Assembly (NCBI GenBank): GCA_029204225.1
Contig: CM055111.1
Location: forward strand, 19,013,015-19,077,014
DNA from: Diphasiastrum complanatum
Taxonomy: Eukaryota > Streptophyta > Lycopodiopsida > Lycopodiales > Lycopodiaceae
Direction: 5' to 3'
Length of the DNA: 64,000 nucleotides
Under the pieces are notes generated by a model. The model saw only the letters and a list, made by a program, of their open reading frames with translations, ran no database searches and was not told where the DNA came from. The translations under genes and the position numbers were made by a program. Positions 22,987 to 35,097 of the stretch are shown in pieces (the stretch's first letter is position 1; each line of letters opens with the position of its first letter).

Positions 22987-23390
22987 CCAAGTGTCTATGG
23001 AGTAGTCTATCTCAGTGATGTTGTAGAACTTCATAAAGTAAAATATGACATTGTCTCAAAATAGAAGTTCTCAGAGTAATGAAGTATCTCATTTACCAGA
23101 TTTGTGCTATGGGTGGAAAATATGGGATATCGGAACTGCAGAAGTGAACTGGATCTAAAATGTTATAAAATCCTATTAATGTGAACTGGACCATCAGCTG
23201 TTGACCTATAACACTCATTGTGAATCTAAATAGATAATCATTGAGAGAGAGAAAAAAATTATGGAGGATAAAAATGCAGTAAATACAAACATAGACAGTT
23301 AAAAGCATGAACATAGAAGACACAAAAAATCAAAAAATAAAACTAATAAAAAATTAGTAAAATGAAGCATAAATATATACAATAGGGATG
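22987..23390. other. Spacer between CACTA element and gypsy integrase
   Basis: AT-rich, with no domain recognised. It may be the 3' non-coding part of the minus-strand gypsy element whose integrase follows. Confidence 0.35.
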
Positions 23391-24445
23391 GAGTTATATT
23401 GGGTCAACGAAAAACAACTCTTCATAGTAGCGTCGTAGACGACCGCCATTGACGACAGTGTCTAGGAGTACTCCGTCAAGTGTTTCCAATTGGACTGCTC
23501 CATGAGGGAAGATTTTATTTATGACATAAGGTCCTTCACTTCTGAATTTTAGTTTTCTTGGGTGCTTCTTAGATGTGTAAAGAAGCACCTAATCACCTAA
23601 GTGTAAGTCTTTATTGCGCAGGTGACGATCATGCCAGGCTTTTGGTCGATGTTTGTTAACTAATTGTGTGTGATACGATATGAGTCGAGTCTCACACAAT
23701 TGGGCTAACGTAAATAGCATGGTTTGGACTTGTTGTTCAATTGTAGCTTCTCACAGAGATCTATAGAGAAAGCTTACATGACTCGCAAGGAAGGAACTAG
23801 GAATTCAATAGGCAATACTACCTCTTGACCATATACGAGATGGAATGGGGTAGCCCATCTAGTGGCCTTCTTGGGAGTCGTGCAGTAGGCCCAGATAGCG
23901 AAAAACAGTTTGGTTTTCCAAGCTGATCGACTCGTTTCTACTATCTTAGTTTGGATCTTACAAATGGTCTTGTTGGTGGATTCTTCCTGGCCATTACATC
24001 TAGGATAGTACGGAGAGGTTTTGCGGTGGACAACAAGGCAATGGCGTAGGAGGTTATCAATCACTTCATTCAAGAAGTGAGTGCCTCAGTCACTAACAAG
24101 CTCAATTGGATAGCCAAAACACATAATAATGTTTTTATAAAGAAAACGTGCTACAGTCTTTGCATTGGCGTCCTTTGTTGCACGTGCTTCTACCCACTTG
24201 GTTGCGTAATCCATTGCGATCAGGATATAGCATGCTTGGGTATTTTTTGCTGCTAGGCTGATGGGCCCAACAAAGTCTATACCCATTTATGGAAGGCTTC
24301 GTCTTCTATAATGGGTGTCATCAGGGTGAAGTCTACTTTTGTATTCTTTTTGGCTCATTGGCAAACATCACATGTTTTAATAATAACAAAGGTATTCTTA
24401 AATAGGGATGGCCACCATAAGCCCTTTCTGAGGATGATCTTAGAA
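23391..24445 (-). pseudogene. Ty3/gypsy integrase relic
   Basis: Minus-strand order from right to left: remains of the zinc-binding region (about 24440-24300), catalytic core starting GIDFVGPISLAAKN (24286), DYATKWVEARATKDANAKT, then LVSD followed by a stop where RGTHF is expected, YYPRCNGQEESTNK with the catalytic Glu, and the C-terminal block KKHPRKLKFRSEGPYV (about 23540) ending YYEELFFVDPI. The Asp, Asp and Glu positions can all be read, but stops and frame changes interrupt the protein. It is a close relative of the integrase at 37275-38253 and keeps the C-terminus which that copy has lost. No RT is attached. Confidence 0.85.
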
Positions 24446-24690
24446 GTTGTTCAGAATTCGAGCCTTCTCTTTCTGGTTTTTATCAAGATGCTCATTATTG
24501 AATGGATTTGAGGCTAGCATCGAATTCCAACACTCCCCTTTAATGTGGATCCTGAAAACTTTTGATTTTCAGATTCAACATGCTGAATCTGAGGTGGTGC
24601 TCCTTTGACATCTTTTGTATCATCTTTTATTTTCATTGTGTTTATGAATTCTTAAAGAATGAACAGTTTTTAACATAGAAACATGTGGAG
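24446..24690 (-). mobile_element. Copia LTR/polypurine junction remnant
   Basis: CCAACACTCCCCTTTAA at about 24528-24544 is, on the minus strand, a polypurine tract followed by TGTTGG, the start of a copia 3' LTR. The LTR itself is at most a few tens of bases before integrase sequence begins, so this is a truncated junction. Confidence 0.35.
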
Positions 24691-25900
24691 CTTTAGAAGC
24701 AGGAATAATTACGAAGATAAGGGCGATTGGGAAAGCCATGATGATGGAATTTGGTGCACCTAAATCAGGAATAATTACAAAGATAAGGGCGATTGGGAAA
24801 GCCATGAGGAACAGGAGGCAACGGGAGACCGAGGAGGCCTGCACATAGTAAACATCATCCTTATCTTCGTAATTATTCCTGATTCAGATGCACCAAATTT
24901 CTCGGCCTTATCTTCGTAATTTTTTTTACTCTGTGCAGGCCTCCTCGGCTTTTATGAAGTTGCACTATGCCGATGATGGAAAAGAGCAAGATCGTCGCCT
25001 GCACAGGCCTCCTCGGTGCCGAGGAGGCATTTGATGATGCCCACGTATCTTAAGTTTTAAAAACCCACTGCTCATCTTTGTCTTCTTTGACCAGACAAAC
25101 CCATGGCGGATCGGACTCGGCTATCTACTCAGTGCTGCAGATTGAAGGGCAACTCTACCCTTGAAAAAAAAAATGCTCATGTATTTAGTCTGATATTTGA
25201 AGGGTGCATGATTTAAGTGCCCTTCATTTGAAGGGCAAAAGGCCTAGGACGGGCATTTTGCCCTTCAATCTGCAGCACTGTATCTACTGCGTGTTTCCAA
25301 GAGGATCAGACTTGAACATCTACTGTGCATTTTCAAACCAGGAGGATCACACTTGGCCAACAAAACCACAGGTGGATCAGAGAATTGTATTTTCAAAACC
25401 GGAGGTGGACCGGACTCAGCCATTTGCTGTGCATTTTCAAGAGGATCAGACTTGAACATCTATTATGCATTTTCAAACCAGGAGGATCACATTTGATACC
25501 TGAGGGCCATGCAGGCATTTGGTGAAAAATATTTTTTTGCTTCAAATGGCAGTGGGTGTATGATTCCACCTGTGGTCTATGGGCCATCACTGTAGGGCAT
25601 TTTTATACTCTGCCAACACAGTTCATCTTAATCTCACTCAATTCTTTTCTCAGATTCACGTTCTCAGTAGCTCGTCTATGAATGTAATTACAGCGATAAT
25701 TCCAGTGATATGACTGAAGCGCAGGCCTCCTCGATGCCTGCACGAGTAAAAAAAATCATGAACTAAGGCCTTAGCTGCCATCGCTTGCAGATGAGGCAAA
25801 TTTTTTTGCCTCAACTGCCAACCTCCTTGGCGCCGAGGAGGCCGGTAGCTGAGGCAAAAAAAAATTTGTCCCAACTGCCAACGATGGTGGGTAATGTCTC
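24691..25900. repeat. Foldback mosaic of direct and inverted repeats
   Basis: A unit GAATAATTAC.AAGATAAGGG occurs twice head-to-tail (about 24700 and 24767) and once inverted (about 24861). A 10-bp-arm palindrome GCCTCCTCGG-TG-CCGAGGAGGC lies near 25010. Perfect 23-bp arms 25130-25152 and 25258-25280 enclose a smaller hairpin TGCCCTTCA-TT-TGAAGGGCA at about 25218. A 50-bp direct repeat starts at 25301 and 25441. GAGGAGGCC/GGCCTCCTC words recur at 24832, 24940, 25728 and 25835. No coding content is supported. Confidence 0.75.
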
Positions 25901-26215
25901 AGCTGCCACAAAAAATGCACTAAAATGTGTGTCAATACTCATTCGATGCAAAAAATTTCCAAACAAGTAATAAGACTTACGAAATCTTCCAATCTTCAGC
26001 TCTCTTCTGATCCAATCATCCAATCTTCAGCTCTCTCCTGATCCAATCTTCCAATCTTCAGCTCTCTCTAGATCCAATCTTCAGATATTGCAGTGAACTA
26101 AGCCATTGTTGGCTACTTTAGAGATCAGTGTACTTTGTTACATTAGGGTTAGGGTTCTACCATCACTTTAGGATTGGTTACTATTTTAGTTATTAACAAA
26201 GACATAACTTAGGCA
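25901..26215. other. Spacer with short CTTCCAATCTTCAGCTCT repeats
   Basis: Around 25985-26080 the word TCCAATCTTCAGCTCTCT recurs three times. A TTAGGGTTAGGGTT motif sits near 26145. No gene. Confidence 0.5.
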
Positions 26216-26218
26216 TTA

Positions 26219-26615
26219 TAGTCGCTTATAATGGAATTTTTTTGAAATGCAAGAAATGTTTTCTTGAGACTTTATTAAGTCAATAAATTTTGCTGGCATT
26301 GTACGATTCAGATGGCAGGACTTTAAAAATTTACACAATGTAGGATTCTTGCTATAAAGATCTAATATTAGCTATTCACTATAGACAAAATATTCAATTT
26401 ATAGGTCGTTTATAATGGAATTATCTTGAAGTACAAGAATTTTTTGTTTATTAAATTACATAACTTTATTAAGTCAATAAATTTTGCTGGCATTGTACGA
26501 TTCAAATGGCAGGACTTTAAAAATTTATACAATGTAGGATTCTTGCACTAAAAAAAATAAGAGCAAAACTATAAGTTAAAAATCTATAAAGATCTAATAT
26601 AAATATTCACTTATA
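26219..26615 (+). repeat. About 184-bp tandem duplication
   Basis: Unit starts at about 26221 and 26405 (GTCG.TTATAATGGAATT) and shares TTTATTAAGTCAATAAATTT, TGCTGGCATTGTACGATTCA, GGCAGGACTTTAAAAATTTA and ATGTAGGATTCTTGC. It lies about 300 bp upstream of the MULE-like transposase and could be part of that element's terminal region. Confidence 0.8.
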
Positions 26616-26974
26616 AATTCCGAGTCTACGTTCAAGCTATGATTGGTAATTATCTAAACGTGCCGCCCTATCAATAAATACGTATTTCGTCTTCATTAAT
26701 CTCCACATGGGATAATTTTGACACAATAAATATATTAATACAGCTTGTGTAGTGCCATTTCATTTTTGTAATATATTTAACAGAAACGATATGAAAATTA
26801 CACAATTAAACATTCTGGGAAAATCTTTAATATAATACATTACAATATCAACTAAATATTTTTTGCAAATTATTTGATCACAATTATAAGATACCTTAAC
26901 GCAAGGCAGATTTCACATTCTTTTTGCAGAAACTGTCCGAATTCTTCTTGCATTATCTTCACTCACTATTTCTA

Positions 26975-29458
26975 ATGGCATCACAAATGAATGTGTTTCC
27001 TCTAGTAGATTGCATTGTTGACAATACGTCTAGTGATAACAGTCTAATTGAGATTACTACATGTTATAATTTGATGGCAGAAGTTGATGTTCAACCAGTA
27101 ATTCCTCCAAGTGTCTGTGATCTGGTGATGAATCTTTCATTATCTAGCAAATTGCATAGGTTGTTTCAATTGTGTGGAGCACCATTGAAAGTTTCAAAGT
27201 TACCAACAATGTATAATGGCAATGTTGCATTTGAGCTACCACCATCTACAATCAACAGTATGGCAGGCATGAAACATGCATTTGATGGACACAGATGGTT
27301 AAAATACAAGACCACTACCATGTAGGGTTTTGATGGAACAGTGAGGCTATCTGATTGTGCAGGTGGTTTTGTTTGTAATAATCCAAGATGTGGTTATCTA
27401 GAATCTTTTGGGACAAAAAAATATGTCACGTTTCATTGGCAAACTAAAATTTTAGTGTAGTGTAGGTCAGTTCCCATCCATGCAAGCAGCTTGAGATGTC
27501 TTCACTGCGACGTTGCTCCAGTTTGCACAAATGTATGCCAAGCAAAAATATACTATTGTCTTCCAAATGATGTCTTGTACACTAGAATGGCAATACACAT
27601 TGGCCACCATGACCACGAGATTAGGGAAGGCGCTTCCTATTCAACCAGGTTAGCACCTGAGGATACAATCAAGAACTTGTTGAACTCCACTTCAACCAAA
27701 AGGCCAAAGTCAATCCAAAAACAAATCGCAAAGAATATTATATCAGAGAAGTTGTTGGGCGTCAACCATAATAACATGGACGAATCTGCATTCCATGATC
27801 TATTATCAACATTGGAACCAACCACCAAAAACAGAAGGTTAGTTAGTTCTTTTTTTTTCATTTCATTTTTATATGTTTGTATTGAATATCTATAAATCCT
27901 TTCTCATATTGTTTTGTGCAGATTACGCAACTGGATCACCAAAGTCAGAAAGGAGCTCAGCCAATAGATTTATCCCAAGATATCTCAACCTTGATTTATC
28001 TTAAAGAAAATTGCTCCTACGAATTCTTTCATGGTTCGTTGTTCTTTGGGCAGACACATGATTTGGATGATAGATGCTATATTTTTAAAATGTCAACTGT
28101 TGATCTAGCATTTGGGTTGAGCTAGTAAAAAGAATGCAACCTGGACATGATTTGAGTAATGCATGGTGTTGTTTTGACCATGTTTTTTGAGTCAGAGAGT
28201 GGGTGGCCATGGTTGCCCATGTGTACGGCACAAGGTTAGTACATCTTATACACATTTTTGGGACGATTAATAAATCTATCATTCGTTTCAAAATATTTAA
28301 TATTTTGGGAATCTTACAAAGTTGTTTGTGTTTAGTGTTGCAGATCCAATCTATGCAAACTATTGCAACATGTGAAATGAAGGTGCAAGATGTTAGAGCT
28401 CAAGTTCTATTTTGGCGCTTGTTGAATTGTGTAATGTCTAGACATATGGAGTTACCAGACTTATTTAAAGGATTCATGGCTGACGAAGCCCATGCAAATT
28501 GGATTGTCATTCGTACAGTTTATGGAGATGATCCTAACAAACCTATGGTGGGCCGTAAAAGATCTTGTCTCTTTCATTTCATGGATAGTGTTCATAAGCA
28601 CACTGAAAAATATATAAAAAAGGATTCCAAAAATCACACATTGATATGTGTCGACAATGGAGAAATACAGACGAAATATTCAACCAAATACGTAATTGGT
28701 AGAAAATTGGAAATGCTTATGAAAATGACTTTCAACAGTTGGAGGCTTGGTTAGTATGGTGGCGGAATAGAATACACAGATGGGAAAAATTTATTGTTAC
28801 GGTAAGGTTGAGTACATATGTTGTTGTAATTCAATATAGATGTGTATTATATAACAATATTGGTCACATTTTGATGGTTGTACCGCATATGATGGACCTC
28901 AAAGAGGAGTCAACAACACCAACCACTAATTTGTCCAAAGTTGTGCATAGCGTTTGGAAATCTATGGATAGTTATTCAACTAGATTGAGCTTGTATGATG
29001 CTGCAGTTGGAGACATGGCAAATGCTATATTGCAAAGTGCAAGAGAAAAGTCCTTTTTGGCCGGTCATCATATAGGTGCAGGTCCATCATTGCGAAGGTC
29101 TTCCATTATTGGTTCCTCTTTTTCAGAGAGTGTACGTAATTTTGTTGAAACAATTGATCTTACTACTAACGACAATACTGCCAGTGCCACTTTTGAAGCT
29201 GTCAGACGCAAAAGACATTGAACAAGTTGGAATTCAGATCAAGAAAATGTCTCTCGTCGACCACTGATGTTAGATGCACATAATTGATGAACAACAATAT
29301 TGTAACACCTCCTCTACCGATAAGAGAAAATTGGTTTGTCCAAATAGGCACAAATCTGACTGAAAATGAACTTGATTGCCTGAATAGCGGTGGTTACATT
29401 CTAGAGACAGATTTAGCAAATCCTACATCCACCAAGTTCTCTGACCATAGTAGCAACT
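26975..29458 (+). pseudogene. MULE-like DDE transposase, 5' part, broken
   Basis: Starts at ATG 26975, about 45 bp after a possible splice acceptor (TTTTTGCAG, 26921-26929). Blocks in order: KHAFDGHRWLKYKT; a zinc-ribbon-like region with CNNPRCGY (about 27380) and CLHC (about 27497); a Lys-rich helical block; a probable intron 27839-27921; LVKRMQPGHDLSNAWCCFDH and WVAMVAHVYGTR (about 28130-28230); KGFMADEAHANWIVIRTVYG (about 28470) with a probable catalytic Asp, then CLFHFMDSVHKHTEKYI; a late block NLSKVVHSVWKSMDSYSTRL and SLYDAAVGDMANAIL (about 28930-29030). Frameshifts and stops occur throughout. The frame then runs to KFSDHSSN at 29455, where a gypsy LTR interrupts it. The continuation lies inverted at 38255-38573. 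I recall similar proteins from non-flowering plants; the MULE label is moderate confidence. Confidence 0.6.
29454..29458. repeat. Gypsy target-site duplication CAACT, left copy
   Basis: CAACT directly before the LTR terminus TGTAGGGTC. The matching copy reads AGTTG at 38569-38573, which is CAACT on the minus strand. Confidence 0.75.
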
Positions 29459-30283
29459 TGTAGGGTCGAAGATCTTGCATAGTATAGCACTCCCGCCTGT
29501 CAACAAGGGTTAGATCACTGGATAGGTACCTAACTATGCATAGTTGCTACTTTTAGTTAATTTCCTACTTTCTCCCTTAACTCTAATCACCACTAACACT
29601 ATTTTCCTTTAACTCTACTCCTCTACACTAACATTCATCATTATTTGTGTGAAGGAAAGGGATAGAAAATAAGAGGTTGAGAAGAGAAGAGAGAAAGAGA
29701 GAGAGATAGAGAGTGAGGGTGGAGGTTAGCTCAAATGCTCCTTATGCTTGCTAATGGAAAAACATTCACTATGGCAAACAATAAACATGGAAATAGAAAG
29801 CAATGGAAAACACAATCAAGAGCATTAGCAAGTAGTGAATAGCAAATGAGGATGCTTCTCTTCCAAAAATGGTAGAGTTTCCTCCTTCTCATTAAGCATT
29901 GAAATAGTGTACAAATGGTGGCTTTTTATAAAATGGGGAAGGCCCTTGCCCCTCAATCCTATTGGCTCCTATTCACAATGATCCTCTCCATTCATCTTGG
30001 ACCCAACTTGATCCAAGGGTCCACAAAAAGTACATTAGAAATCACAAGATTCATGTGAGTCCCAATTTGGACCCAACTCTAAAAAGTTATCTCTAAGTTC
30101 AAAAATGACAGCGGGCCTCTAGTTTTATTTTAATTCCAAGGCCCAAGTCATGTTTATTTTATTTACAACTTTATTTGCCTGCTCATTGGGCCATGGGCTT
30201 ATACACACAGGATGTCATGCCCTCGCAACACATTTTATTGGATGATTTTATTTATTTACACTTTGTTGGAAATACCCCCAACA
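29459..30283 (-). mobile_element. Gypsy LTR, 825 bp, minus orientation (3' LTR)
   Basis: Runs from TGTAGGGTC to CCCCCAACA on the + strand. It is the reverse complement of the LTR at 38574-39398, with the same length and near-identical sequence by eye. It carries a GA-rich tract and the word GGGCCATGGGCTTATACACA. Being on the integrase side of the locus, it is the 3' LTR. No polypurine tract adjoins its inner edge; the inner neighbour is the C-terminal end of the A ORF. Confidence 0.85.
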
Positions 30284-33142
30284 GGACCCACAGCCTGAAG
30301 TAGTGCCGGTCCCTCGGCACTCTACCGGTTAAGTACAGCGTCCTCTTTGTTTGCCTCTGGTGGATCAGGTAACCCGTAACGTCTTCCATGAATTTGAGAC
30401 GGTCCCATTTCTTCGATTCCTTGGGCGTGTGGAAGGACTTGTGGACTCCTGTTAACCATTCTTGATCAATCCAGGCTTGGAATCAGCGCGTCCAGGGTTC
30501 TCCAAGGAATGCAGCTCGGTAATATACACGAGCGACTAGTAGCTGATCTTCGACTTTGTTGAAAGCTACCGCCTTATTAGGATCAAAGAATATTGCGGGA
30601 AGAAAATCATCCCATTTAGTTTTGATCCCCATCAGGTGTTCTAAGTCCCGGGCGTAAGTGGCTGTCGCGCGGACTGTGGGATCAGGGCAATTGATATACT
30701 TGTTTTCGAAAGTGGTGAGAGCCCTTCTGGCGTCTACATCCATCATCCACCCATATTGCGATGGTATGATCGGCCAATTAAAATTATGAAGTGTGATCTT
30801 GTCCAGAGGGGTGCCGCATTCCGCCATTTGAATCTTCGTGTACATGGTAGGAAATGCACGTTCACCCGTAATTGTTGTGGACTTGTCACGTAGGCCTTGA
30901 TGGCCACAGGGTCTCTTTCGAATAACTGTTGACGCCACTCTGATTGTGGTTGGAGGGCGGGTAACGCTTGCAGTTCTTTGCCCTTGATTGTTTGAGCAGA
31001 AAACGATATCTGCCAACCGCCTCAAGATGACTCGTGGGAATACTTTGATAAAAATTCATTAATTTTCTCCTCCACGGACTTTGGTCTTCGGAAGGCCCGG
31101 TTGGCAGATATCGTGCGCGAACCTCTGGATGATGTGCCTTGGCTCTGGTCTTGCGTCTCAGTAGCTGTATCCGTCTACCCTTGGTCTTGGCCTTCGGACC
31201 CTTGATCTGTTTGAAATCCCTCTGCTGCCTGCTGGCTTTGATCTTGGCTGGTACTAGCCTGCGCAGCATCAAAATTAGGTGGCGGTGCAATTACCATGGG
31301 GGTGGGTTGGGCCTTCGCGTCCATGAATTTTTGGCACGCCTTGAGGGCTTGCTTGGCTTGGAAGAGCTCATGTGTTGCGCTTGCCCGATACTTGTTGAAC
31401 TCTGACTGGTAGCTGTTTAAGATTTGGCTATAAACCTGCACCTGATGCCGTAGAAGATTCATCTCTGATTGAGAAAGCGACCTTGAGTCTGGTGCAGGTT
31501 GAGCTAACCAGACAAGCTTGTCGTTTTGTAGGGCTTTGACCTCCGTCCCCAAGCGCGTATTCTCTGCTTCCAAAAGGGTAAGTTGTGTCTGGATGGGGGC
31601 AAGCCGTTGGGACGCTTCAGCTTGAAGCTTCTACACCTTCGTGGAGGCCTCAGTCAGCGTGCTGGAGAGGCTTTGGATATATTTGTTGAGGCCCTCCTCC
31701 TTCTGCTGCAGCTTGGCAATCTCCTGGTGCCCTGCTTGCTCGTATTGTTGAGCCAAAATCAGCTCTTGCTGCAGCTTGGTGAGGTCTGCTCGTAGCTGTG
31801 TATTATTTGTCGCCAAGTGTAGTACCCTGCTTTCCAGAATAGCTTTGGCTACTATCGCATCCAGGATGTATTTTCCCAGAGTTTGGTACGTCGTCGCTAG
31901 GTCCGTGGGAGCAGCCGATACACTGGCACTGGCAAGGGCTTGTGTTGTATCAGCCCCGACGACTGGTGGAATTCCATCGTCATTATCTTCTATCAGGTTC
32001 TCATTGGACCTGATGCCATCTGGGGTGGTGGGATCAGTCCGATCTAGCGATGGTACAAAAACTGTTTGAACAAATGCCTCATCAGGCAACGGTTGATTGC
32101 CCTCAGTAAGCTTTGTTGGCGAAGCAGGTGGGGTTTGAGAAATAACTATGGAAACAGGGGTGAGGACGGTTTGTCCGAACGAGAGGATGGGAGGAACAGA
32201 GAGAAACTGGAGGGTGGTGTGGAGTATGGAAGAAGGTAAGGATGGAGCAGAAAGTGTCTGGCGTGGGCGTGAAAAATTGATAACTTGCATCCATGCCAAA
32301 GTGTCGGAGGACAGTTGTGAATCAGAAGGATTTAATGTGAGAGGAGCAACGATGGTGGCAGGAGTGATGGAGGATGCGATGGTGATGGATGGAGTAGTGG
32401 ACACTGGAAGAGAAGTAGGAGTGGTATCAACAAAAGAAACGGGGATGGAGACAAAAAGAGATGTGGATGGAACAGGAAGAGAAGTAGCGACAACAGAAAT
32501 CGGAGTGAGGGGTTGCACGGAAGAAGAAGTGGCAGTGGTAGATGGAGTGGTTAATGCGGCAGTGGAGACACATTTTCGGGTAATAGGTGGAGATGTGGAC
32601 GTAGAGGCAGCACCACGCATTCGTTTGCTAGCCGTTGTGTTAATAACTGCAGGTTGGGAGGAGGTAAATGCTTGAGATGGTGGATAAAGGTTAGTATGTG
32701 GCACAAGGGTAGATATGAGGGATGAGCGTTGGAAACCGTGCACTTTCACCTCGAGAAGTGCGCAGGCAAAGTTACACAACAGGGGGCCTGCTGCGATTCG
32801 CTCACGGTTGTTGGGTTTGATGGAGTTGGTTAGTTCTCGAATAAGAAAGCTATGCCAGTCGTATGGCACAACGGAGGGGTTAGGGAATTCCAGAAAGGAT
32901 TCCACTATTTGACTCAGCAGTGTAGACTGGATTCTGTCCTTGCGAAATGTTGTAATAACCAGAAAGTTATTCAACAGATGCGCAACCGTCTGAATGACGG
33001 GTTCCGTGATAGCTTCTATCAGATAACCATTGTTAGTCTGGATGGGAATTTCTGGTGTGGTTTGGGTGACAAATGGTTTGATCAGAGCCTTGGCGTGGCG
33101 ATGGGAGATGGGTTGACGATCACCAGCATATTTGGGTGGCAA
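30284..33142 (-). pseudogene. Gag-like ORF A of a retroelement, about 950 codons, broken
   Basis: On the minus strand an open frame enters at about 33142 (PPKYAGDRQPISHRHAK; no in-frame ATG is visible). It gives a globular domain with PYDWHSFLIRELTNSIK (about 32850), a long Ser/Thr/Pro/Val-rich tail, then coiled coil (TTYQTLGKYILDAIVAK, QEIAKLQQKEEGLNKYIQ; KALQNDKLVW). It is interrupted by TAG at 31631 and 31175 and TGA at 31022, all in the same frame, followed by a frameshift near 30850. The last third reads ALQPQSEWRQQLFERD, NFNWPIIPSQYGWMMDVD, YYRAAFLGEPWTR, a TGA at 30483, and RQTKRTLYLTGRVPRDRHYF up to the LTR edge. The ALQPQSEWR block matches TLQPQPEWR in ORF B. No catalytic motif is seen. 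A structural gag-type or env-position protein is inferred; the true function is unknown. Confidence 0.55.
31138..31330 (-). other. Gln/Ser-rich linker in ORF A
   Basis: Within ORF A, QASTSQDQSQQAAEGF and the following TETQDQSQGTSSRG form a low-complexity Gln/Ser hinge around the second in-frame TAG, joining the coiled coil to the C-terminal domain. Confidence 0.45.
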
Positions 33143-33877
33143 CCATAGCTAGCTTTGAAAGCTTTTCAAAGCTAAAGAGAGTTGAAAGAGGAGGAGAGGT
33201 CGTGAAGAGCCCGCAGGCAGATCGTGCAAGGTGAAGGAGGGTGGCGACTCCGTGTATAAGAGTGTGTCGTGGCTCCAAAGATGTGGTTTAATGCCCAAAC
33301 GAAATCTAGATCGTTGGATCTAGATACATGATAATCATTGGTAAAGATAATCTTCTTGTGGGCCGTTGGATTGCTATCAGCCATTAGATGTAGTAGAAAA
33401 GTCTTGAAGGGTCTTGAAGTGAATTCTGGCCTTCAACTCCATTACAAATCTTCATACTGAAATTGGAGTTGGGTCCCTTCACAAGTAAAGTGTGAAGTTT
33501 CTTCAAGGTGAAGAAACAGCTCAAAAACAAAATCCCTATTTTTGGGTCCTTTGTCCGTTTTGACCCAAACGAAAGGCTATAACCTCCAAACGAAGGGCAC
33601 CCGGACTGTACCTGCAAGTAAGGTACAACAAAACAGAGTGATTGCAGTGGAGAAAGTGCACGAAAAGTGATTTAACCGTTCCACTGGACACGTAGTTGGG
33701 AGTTGACGACTGAGTGCATTTTGGAAGGCGACGTCGATTTGGCTTTCAAATTGGTGAAAAAACGGCAAGTAGCCTAGTAAAGAAAAAAGTGCAGGTCATT
33801 ATTTTCAACTTCTGACATCACAGTTGGCCTCGGCATACTGCTTTTATCCTACGACAGAAGAATCAAGCAGTTTTGCG
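33143..33877. other. Spacer upstream of ORF A
   Basis: No gene is recognised. A perfect 10-bp-arm hairpin TAGCTTTGAA-AGCTT-TTCAAAGCTA lies near 33148-33172. It could hold the leader of the minus-strand element, but no primer-binding site is visible. Confidence 0.35.
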
Positions 33878-34041
33878 ATGGCAGACATGGGAGAGTCCAT
33901 TTTGAGTGAAAGTAGCAAATTGGATGGGATTTCCAACTATGCAGTGTGAAAATTCAAAATGAAAAACACACTAATGGAGAAAGATGTGTGGGAAGTCATC
34001 ATAGATGATGAGAGAATGTTCACAAATTCACTGAATCTGTG
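33878..34041 (+). pseudogene. Copia gag N-terminal relic
   Basis: From ATG 33878 the frame reads SSKLDGISNYAV, a stop (TGA where Trp is expected), then KFKMKNTLMEKDVWEVI, a typical DUF4219/copia gag start. It ends at a TGA at 34039 and has no downstream gag. The next base pairs start the element B LTR region, which may have interrupted it. Confidence 0.75.
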
Positions 34042-35097
34042 AACACGTTTTTTCTCTTTCTGTTGCTTATCTCTCTTGGATCACTTCTATTGTTATGGTT
34101 CTTTGTGATTACTCTTCTTATTAGAACCTTTACAGAGCAGAAGCAATATTCAAGGATGCATTACGTATTTCCTAGTCTGTCAGTGGGTAGCTCAAATCTG
34201 ATACTCAACTACATGCATACACTAGCCATGCAACCATCTACAGCTCAAGCAGATAAGCATTCAGCACAGAGAGCGATCCTATTACTATCTACTGAATCAA
34301 AGAACAATCAAGAACTAGATTAGCTACTGAAACTAAAACCAGATTCAAGAAACAAGAAACAAGATTCCTAGTAGCATTTAACAATCTAGAAATCAAGAAA
34401 CACACATTACTTGATGCCTAAATTATCCAAGAATATCAAGAACTAGAATGTCAAGACTATGCAAGATTTACACCACATTTCTAGCCTCTATAGTTTACTG
34501 GAATGCTAATTTCTACAAGATTCCACAAGCAAGAACTGAAGCTAATCCGCAACTAAGCAAGAACAAGAAACAAGAACCTAGTTAATCCACAAGCAAGGAA
34601 TCAAGCATGCTCATAGAAATATCACTCAAGATCATTGCCATGAACAAGGAGCTTAGTGATCTTCAAGAACTCGTGAAGGATCCTCTTTATTAGCTCAAGA
34701 GAACTTGAAAATACAATCAAAATCTCCCTCACAAGAGAGGGGGGTCCTTAAATAAGCAAGAAGGCTGCCCATGTGGAGCCCATGTGGCAATTCCACTAAA
34801 TTAGAAATTACATGTGGAATTTGCCCTTCCATCACCATCAAAAGGTGGCTCACTCTTACTATTTTAAGGGGGGTCTACATTTATTACAACTATTCAAGAA
34901 AATGTTACTAGCTCCTACATGGTCATTCCTTCTTTGGGATACACCATGTAGGCTCACATAGTTAATCACTATCTTCCTAGCTAGTATTTCCTCGGCTCTC
35001 AGCTTATTCTGCTCTCTTCCTTCTGAGACCTCCTCGGTCATGGGTGAGAGATAACTTATGTCTTCAGCTTGGCTCGACACTAGAGAATCGGCTAACA
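34042..35097 (-). mobile_element. Probable 3' LTR of element B (minus orientation)
   Basis: The right edge is defined by CTAACA (ending 35097), followed on the + strand by TTATCCACCCCTAAT. On the minus strand this is a purine-rich tract then TGTTAGCC, the expected polypurine tract/LTR junction. The last 400 bp match the fragment at 12481-12975. The left edge is uncertain; TGTGAACACG near 34038 is a candidate. The middle (34240-34640) is rich in CAAGAA words. Confidence 0.5.

Noticed and set aside
30484-31024. A separate protein starting MRRLADIVFCSN
   Set aside because: It is the frame-shifted continuation of ORF A, shown by block-by-block similarity to ORF B, not an independent gene.
32148-32675. 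175-codon plus-strand frame opposite ORF A
   Set aside because: Shadow of the Ser/Thr/Pro-rich tail on the minus strand; no independent support.
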